Shown: positions 57,014 to 64,000 of the stretch, in pieces
Numbering within the stretch: the stretch's first letter is position 1
How the letters are laid out: the number at the start of each line of letters is the position of its first letter
From: Brachynemurus nebulosus
Taxonomy: Eukaryota > Arthropoda > Insecta > Neuroptera > Myrmeleontidae
Assembly: GCA_035578155.1 (NCBI GenBank)
Contig: JAPWDM010000020.1
Span: 6,172,055 to 6,236,054, forward strand
Length of the DNA: 64,000 bases
Reading direction: 5' to 3'
Program-made: the position numbers and the translations under genes
Notes under the pieces: model-generated
What the model saw: the letters and a program-made list of their open reading frames with translations, nothing else
Told to the model about the DNA's origin: nothing
Databases searched by the model: none

Positions 57014-59910
57014 ATGATGTCTTGGAGAGCGAGGAAAATCCTGAGCTTGATTCCACAGCCAATGTTAACTAAAACTGAATTAAAAAATGAAAATTTTGAG
57101 CGTATCGAACAAAAGGATTATGAAGAAGCAATGGTAAATAGTTTAAACTGCAAATTAATTTCAGTATTTTTACGTCTTGGCTTAACTTGCTTTAGCTTTC
57201 CTGAGAAGCTAGGATGGGTACATTAGCACCGCCATGAAACCATTCTCGATTTTTACTAATTTAAGAAAGTGGAGTAATAAGTTTCTAGATAAGTGTGAAG
57301 TTATCTTTGAAATTTAACATAATATTATTAATAGTTGATCTTACTAGTTTCAAATCAAATTATTGCTAAAAGTAGCCACTTTTTCAAAACTTTACATTTT
57401 CAAATCTAGTTTTAAAAGAGTAGGAATCAAGAAAGGTTTAATAGGGGAACTAGTATGCTCACCATAGCCACTTAATTGGATTAGTCAATGTAAATGTAAT
57501 TTTGTTATATTAGGCAAGACAAATTGTTGAGATTGAAGAAAATAACCAGGAAAATATGCCTCCAGAACCAAACATAATCCCTGAAGTGCAAAAGATGGCA
57601 TCGACACAGAGTTTGGTGTCAACTGAAAAAAAAACTGTAAGCCTTGTACCCGATTATAGCAGTGATGTTACCTTGAGCGAAAATGAAAATGCAAGTGAAA
57701 ACGACTATACTAAGCTTAATGATATCGCCTCTAAAAATTTGATACCCTCAGCAAGTCATACCAAGAGTTCATCATCCTCCAGTTCTTCGTCTTCCGTTAG
57801 TTCAACTTCTTCTAGCTCATCTTCATCAAGCGCTTCAGACTCCAATAGTTTACAAGCACCTAAAGAAGATACTGGTCTACAAAAAGACGGAACAGAATGT
57901 GGGGAAAGAACGCCATCATGCTCCAATTCACCAAAGAATAGAATACCTGAAGCCCGTCTAAGAAAACACGGAAGTGTGCCCAATTACAATATTTCTCCTG
58001 TATACACCGATCAAAGTGACGTTGATCTCAGTGATGATGATCCCACGATAGATTTTAACAAGTTGCTAGATAAGCCTACCAAAAAGAGAAACTTACTGTT
58101 TGAACAACCAACTTCTTATTCCTCTGACTCTGACTGTAGTACCGAACGAAATCATCCTAGACGTCGCAAGCGTTCACGAAATGTTAATAAATGGCAACAA
58201 AATAAATCAAAACGACGAAGAAATAAAGGCGAATCATATGTCTCAATGTCAAAAACTCGCAAAACAGTTCCTGCTCGCTATATAAAAGATACATGTAACA
58301 CAAAATGTAAATTTAAATGTGCAGTAAATATTGATTCTGATAGTAGATACAAAATATTTAGTGAATTTTGGAATCTAGGTAATTTAATTACACAAAGGGG
58401 TTATATTCGAACATGTATGATGGACGTAACTCCAAAATATAAATATACTAATGCCGAACGTCCCAGGAATCCAAACAAAGCCTTCTATTTTACTATAAAT
58501 GGCAAAAGAATTAGGGTATGTAAGACATTTTTTAAAAATACACTGGCTATTTCCGAACGAATGGTTTACACAGTACAAAATAAAATGAATGACGGTTTTA
58601 TGTTGAATGACTTACGAGGGAAACATAAAAACCATAAAAAACTAAATCCAGAATTATTAGAAGATATCAGAAAACATATTGACATGATTCCAAAAATAGA
58701 ATCTCATTATCTAAGGGCTTCGACTTCCAAACAGTACGTTGGTGGTGATAAAACAATAAAAGACTTATACAATGACTTTGTGGCACAGCAAACAGAGACT
58801 AATAGGGACATAGGTAATTACATGGCTTATTATAAAATTTTTACTAATGAATTTAATTTAGGATTCTTCCAACCCAAGAAAGATCAATGTGATTTGTGTG
58901 TATCGTATAATAATTCGAACAATGATCAAAAACAAGATTTAGAAGAAAAATATCTGAAGCATTTGGAAGAGAAGACTTTGAGTCGTTCTGAAAAACAAAC
59001 TGATCGTCAAAATATAACCAAAGATACCAAAGTGGTAATTTATGATTTAGAAGCTGTACTACAGTGTCCAAGAGGCGACACCTCAGCATTTTATTACAAG
59101 TCGAAATTAAATAGTTACAATTTGACTTTGACAGAATTAGTAAGCGGAGAAAAAAAAGCATACGAAAATGTACACTGTTACTTTTGGACCGAGGTGGATG
59201 CTAAGCGGGGCGCAAATGAAATAGGGTCGTGTGTATGGAAATATTTACAAAATTTATGTGCGGAAGATGCAGAACCAAAGCAGATTATATTTTACTCGGA
59301 TAACTGCTGTGGACAGAATAAGAATAAATATATCGCAACATTGTATTTGTATGCTGTGAATTATTTAAATATAACCAGTATTACACATAAATTTCTAATA
59401 AGGGGTCACACGCAGAATGAAGCTGATAGCGTGCATAGTTTGATCGAGAGAGAAATAAAGAAAAATTTAAAATCAGGTCCGATTTATACTCCTGATCAAT
59501 ATGTAGCATTGATCAAAAATGCAAAAAAAAGTAAACCTGCAATAAATGTGCATGAATTAACGTTTGAATCATTTTTCGACTTAAAAGCTCTTCAAGAGGA
59601 ATGGGGATATAATTTTAATATTGACAAAGAAGGAAATAGTGTCAACTGGAATGACATTAAGGTTTTAAAAATGGTAAAATCGGAACCACTAAGCTTTTAT
59701 TATAAAACATCTTACAGGGATACTACTTTTAAAGAAGTCGATGTTAGAAATAAACGAAAAAAAATGACGCCAATATCAAAGATTTCTTTAACTGAAGCTT
59801 ACTTAACTAAGCAACCACTTAGTGAGAATAAAAAAAAAGATTTAAAAGAATTAGTTACAAAGGGGTTGATTCCTTCGTTTTATGCACCTTTTTACAATTC
59901 AATAATTTAG
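57014..59910 (+). CDS. transposase-like protein, two coding exons, 838 aa
   Basis: Coding exon 1 is 57014-57133 (40 codons, donor GTAAAT) and exon 2 is 57514-59910 (acceptor ATATTAG). The joint is in phase and adds 14 codons before the Met at 57556. The N-terminal third is Ser/acid-rich and probably disordered. A strongly basic segment (RRRKRSRN...KSKRRRNKG) suits nuclear import or DNA binding. Cys clusters (CNTKCKFKC and CDLC) suggest zinc binding. The C-terminal half holds VVIYDLEAV, then FYSDNCCGQNKNKY, then RGHTQNEADSVHSLIE. Their spaced acidic residues look like an RNase H-fold DDE transposase. AATAAA follows near 60234. I recognise the family from many insect genomes but am unsure of its name. 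Confidence 0.75.
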
Positions 59911-60926
59911 ATACGTCTGTAAGACTTTAAAATTGTGAGAAAAATATTTTCTTTCTTTTTCTTTAACCCTTAGTGGGCTAAAAAGTTTCATTCATTTCTT
60001 TTTTGTGTGCCAGTTTTACTCTTAAGTGCCAATTTTTTTTAAAAGCCTATTTATATAATAAATGAACTATTATCTATGAAATAATTTTGTCTGGCTTCAC
60101 AGACACGAAGGAAAGTTAGACTTAAAAGTATCGTCTGTCGGTACATTAAGGGTTAAAAATATTTACTTTTGCCAAAGAATTTTTATTTTGTTTTAGGTAC
60201 TTACATGATTGTAAAAGTATGTAAAGAAATTAATAAATAATATAATTTACAGTAATGCTTATTTTTATTAAAGCAGTTTAATTTTTTTTTTACTTCGTTA
60301 TGATTCTTGTTATATTATATATTACAAGAAACAGACTGGTTGTTAGTAATACATAATAAATACCAATAAATATGAATAACTTTTTTATTTGTAAAAGATT
60401 TTCTTTAATTTTTTAATATCAAAGATAAATTTTGTGAGCTTTCTAAAAAAAATAAAAATGAAAGATTTATCAAAAAAATTGTTTAATTAAAAAAAATGAG
60501 ACGAGTTTCATGTTTACTTTTACCAAAATAATTATTATAATTAATGATCGTATAATAATGCATAAAATTACATTATCACATTTGAATAATAATAAAACGA
60601 ACTAATATGTAATATTTTCAAAACTACTACTTCGCTTTAAAACTAAAGTGAATTTTTACGACTTGCTACATAGAAAATTCTTAAAGTCTTTTGGAAATTT
60701 TAGCATAAACAGATTTAAGTTACTAAGTTTTTCTTTAACATCAAAATTATTTAACAATAACAGATTTTAGCACAATATTTCTATAATTTCTCAAATCTCT
60801 ATAGTTTAATCTAATAATATCACCAGTTAAACTTATAAATAGCTCAATAAATATTCGTAAATTCCTAATTAAAGACTGCGCGAAAAAAGTGCAGAACTTT
60901 AAACGCTTATTCCCACAAACTGTGAT

Positions 60927-60960
60927 TTTTGAGTTACATCTTTGTTTTATTAAAGGTGCG
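60927..60960 (-). repeat. right TIR of the Sola-like element
   Basis: Complement of 56335-56368 with one mismatch; followed by AAAT. Confidence 0.85.
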
Positions 60961-60964
60961 AAAT

Positions 60965-63900
60965 GTTTAAAGAAAATAATAAAAAGAAAAAATAGAGACA
61001 CTTCAAGCACAATTAAAACAATCAGCATGCACAATAATTAATTAATTGACATTTACAAGTAAACAACGAAACGAAGTTTTTTTTCTATTCCCGTGGTTAC
61101 TCTTAAATGGGGATTTCCATGCCGAGTTACGTCATGGCGGGTTCAGTTTCGTTTAAAATTCATTTAAAATATTATGTTTTAAAATATTTTTTTTTTATTA
61201 CATTTACAAATTAAAAGATTTTTTACTGTCACCATTAAATTTCCAAATTCTACTAGAATATAAAAAAAAAAAAAAAATATAATTTTTGTACCCCATATGC
61301 ATATTTCCTATTGTCACATAGGAATACTACTATAGGTACCTAAATGCCTTTGGCAAGAAATTTACTTTTGAAGAATTTCATTTAAATTATCAGTGGTTAC
61401 GAATTCATCTTGAGGTATTAAGAACTACTAGAGTTCGCCAAACTAATCCTAATGACTCATCCTGTATTCTAAGCAGATGTATATGTATATAAAGACATAT
61501 ACAGACCAATAGTCACCAAACAAATTTCTTTCTTTTGATATTTGTTCGTCAATTTCGTTTTGGTTGTGTGCCGTTGTTAGTTGGTAGCTATATACCTGCC
61601 TATCTATTGGTGGAATTGATGTTGTTGGTTAACGGTGACAATGGTTCGTGCGTGAACGTGAACGTGCACGTTTATGTGCATTCAATCATTCAAATTACGT
61701 ATTTTATGAACATTTTCCCGCAAACACTATACGTATAGGTATACACACACACATACATAGTATATGTATGTATAAAGGTGTAACGGTGCGAATATATTTG
61801 GTATGGTAGGTAATGTTTTATATTTTTTTCTTCTTGTATGCCACCGTCGCAATACAATAAAATTGTAAAATGTAGACGTGTCTTTAATTTATCTATGACT
61901 GTTATCTACTTCAATATGATAAAGCAATACTGAAGTTTGAGTATATTGTACACGTTTGACAAAAAGTGGTTATAGAGTGCATCTAAAAATTACTTTGGAA
62001 GTATTCTCAAGGGTGCTGTGAATGGTTGCAAGTCCGGAATTACTAACTAATAACTAATATATTCTGCGTTAAAGTTGCAAAAAAAAAAAACTACTAAGGA
62101 AACAATTGATGCCGTGACTACTTACCTATAAATAAAATAACAAAACGACAAAATAACCGAACAATGCAAAATTAATTTTCGTTTGTATTATTTCCTTTAT
62201 AGGTCTTTAACACAAAACACCGAATTTAAAGAGGAATGTGTTGGGAAACAGTTATGATACTTTCGAACTCGAATACGGGCAGCTGTAATACGACTGCCCC
62301 CCCCCCCGTACCGTTGTAAATTTATTAAAATTATTACCTTTGCTCTAAATCTATCTATTTGCGAAAAATCTGTTTTTATGCTGAAGGTAATTTTCGGTTT
62401 CTCAAGACCTCAAAACAAATTTCTATTATAGTCCGGGCTCATGTCTTTTTAAGGCACCCCCTGTAATAGCTGAATTTTCAGAATGAAAATTCCCTAAAAC
62501 CTAATTTGCCAGCATTAACCCTAGAACGACAATTTATTTTTATTTTTCATGCTAAAATAATTTTGATCCACTTATAATAACCTCATTTTGCAATAAAACA
62601 TTAGGTATATAATTTTCGGTGATGATTTTCATATTTTAAGTACCCATACACTGGGAATAGCAATAAAATTGATACGCGTTGCTTTTTTTGGCAGATGATG
62701 ACGACCTGCGAGAATCATAGAATATTATATTGCAGCGATTGTAACGCGTTTGAATAAGTTAAATTCTTTTTTTTTTCATTTTGCATGACAGAAACTGAAA
62801 TATATTCTTAAAAACCAATATTTCATGCATTTTTATTTGATTTTTCCACATACCAAACTCCCAATTTTTTTTAATTTTCAAAAGCCCAAATAAATATACT
62901 TTTTTGGCAAAACATTATGATGTTATTTTTTTTCTTGAAGTCTTTTGTGTCCTCCTTAGAATGCCGTCTCAAATTTGAAACTCGGTCCATTAGAAAAATA
63001 GTTATCAATTTTTGTTTATTAAATGACAGTTTGGCCGTTTTTGAACACTTTTAGCTATTTAAATCGATTTTGCACCGATTAGATTTTCATTAAATTTAAT
63101 TTGCTCTTCACCATTCTTTTCAGCATAAAAAAGCGAAAAAATTAATGTATTTACAAGTGAAATTACTGCTGTCAGAACAATTTTACAGCCAAAATCCCGT
63201 GGGGTAAATATATACCCCGGTTTGTAGTTTAAGAGTTAAAAAAATAGGTTTGTCGTTCTACACGGAGAGAAAATTCCTATAAAAATTACTGTGCTCAGCA
63301 CTACAATCGACGTGTAAAAGACGAACATATTCAATTCTGTAAGGTAAAAATATAAAGATTATAATTAATCATAAAAAATTTAAAGGATGGAATGTTCTCT
63401 TCGTAATATTATCTCCGTAAAATTTGTAAAACAGCACAGTAAAAAGTTCCATTACCGACAAAAAAATAATTTTTAATTGTTTTTATTAAAAAAATTACCA
63501 TGCTAACATGCTAATAATAGAAAGAAAAAAAACAGAAAGAAGATTGGTTGTGTTGGGAACGCTGGGATGAAATGTACCTCAATCAGCGAGTGACATGCGA
63601 ACCATAGGTGTGGACTGTGGAAGAAACTTTATCAGACAGTACGCACCAAGCACCTTGATGCAGCTAGTAGTCAGTTTCTTTTACACTCTCTTAGGAGGAT
63701 GTCATCGTTTAATTCATCTTTTTGTTATTTACCTATCTTTAGTATATGTATTAGAATATATTGTTGGCAATCATTTTTGTATACATGTTTTTACAGGTAC
63801 AGTGCAACCAACATAAGGTCGCGGTCAGATGCGCAAATGAAAGAGTACGACAACAAGAATTAAACTATAATATATATGCATAAGAGTGCGATAAAAGTTG

Positions 63901-64000
63901 TGTTAGTAGCACCACATTAAATTTTACCATGCTAGCACATATTTTTTATTTTGGTCGTCGATCGCGCACGGATTATAGGGGAGCATAGTAATTTTTCTGA
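60965..64000. other. non-coding interval at the window end
   Basis: AT-rich, with a short (CA)n near 61743, a C10 run near 62300 and scattered poly-A/T. Open frames at 61535-61738 and 63595-63816 show hydrophobic but unrecognisable peptides. I see no supported gene or element. Confidence 0.4.

Larger units (their letters stand above)
56335..60960 (+). mobile_element. complete DNA transposon, tentatively Sola-like
   Basis: A 4,626-bp unit with 34-bp inverted ends, CGCACCTTTAATAAAA(T/C)AAAG..., identical except for one base (left 56335-56368, right 60927-60960). It is flanked by AAAT. It encloses one spliced gene for an 838-aa transposase-like protein. A 4-bp duplication is characteristic of the Sola superfamily, and the SDNCCGQ-type catalytic motif is compatible, but the superfamily is not certain. 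With intact ends, duplication and open gene, this copy looks young. Confidence 0.7.

Noticed and set aside
57556..59910. Transposase gene starting at the Met of the long exon
   Set aside because: Good splice sites join an upstream 40-codon exon in phase, and the reading frame is open between the acceptor and this Met.

Overview
The window looks like a repeat-dense, AT-rich stretch of an arthropod genome, most likely an insect. The reasons are many long (TA)n tracts, gypsy-class errantivirus structure, Tc1/pogo-type DNA transposons, and small genes with TATA plus TCAGT-like initiators. I see no convincing ordinary host gene. Nearly everything recognisable is a mobile element or a remnant of one.

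The centrepiece is a pair of related integrated elements, element 1 (11246-22053, 10,808 bp) and element 2 (28491-39685, 11,195 bp). Each is bounded by terminal inverted repeats (TIRs) that start AGTAGATAGGCTA and end in CT, and each has its own perfect 6-bp target duplication (GTGAAA and TCAATC). The 5'-AG end and the 6-bp duplication are the integration signature of Maverick/Polinton elements. However, no DNA polymerase B, integrase, protease, ATPase or capsid gene is visible in either copy. Each TIR is very long (3,828 bp and 4,060 bp) and carries two small genes, so those genes are present twice per element. They encode a 161-aa 'DIQG' protein and a 58-aa protein. The unique centre carries two tandem 62-aa cysteine-rich genes built from four CxxC...CxC repeats, a 120-125-aa protein with an OB-fold-like pattern, and a C2H2 zinc-finger protein with an acidic tail. 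Several of these genes have a private TATA box. The TIR outer ends hold iteron-like repeats and a ~209-bp tandem repeat whose copy number differs between the two elements. I infer a non-autonomous, virus-like satellite of a Maverick-type element, and I cannot place it in a described family.

Region by region: 1-11,073 holds microsatellites, a 120-bp satellite array, degenerate tandem repeats and nested TIR elements. Element 1 sits inside a Tc1-like element (11074-11245 and 22054 onward). The 22.5-25.3 kb stretch holds a reversed Tc1 fragment, a decayed LINE on the minus strand, and a long-TIR element interrupted by a pogo-like deletion derivative. The 25.9-27.7 kb stretch has two foldback/MITE-like elements. 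Element 2 follows. The 39.7-45.3 kb stretch is non-coding, with one MITE and degenerate repeats.

45330-53103 is a structurally complete errantivirus (gypsy-group endogenous retrovirus). It has two 513-bp LTRs that look identical, a GTAC target duplication, open gag, pol and env frames, a T_TTA_AAC slippery heptamer in the correct phase for a -1 shift, and a splice acceptor directly upstream of the env ATG. 56335-60960 is a complete DNA transposon with 34-bp TIRs and an AAAT duplication. Its two-coding-exon gene (838 aa) encodes a transposase-like protein, tentatively of the Sola group. The last 3 kb holds nothing I recognise.
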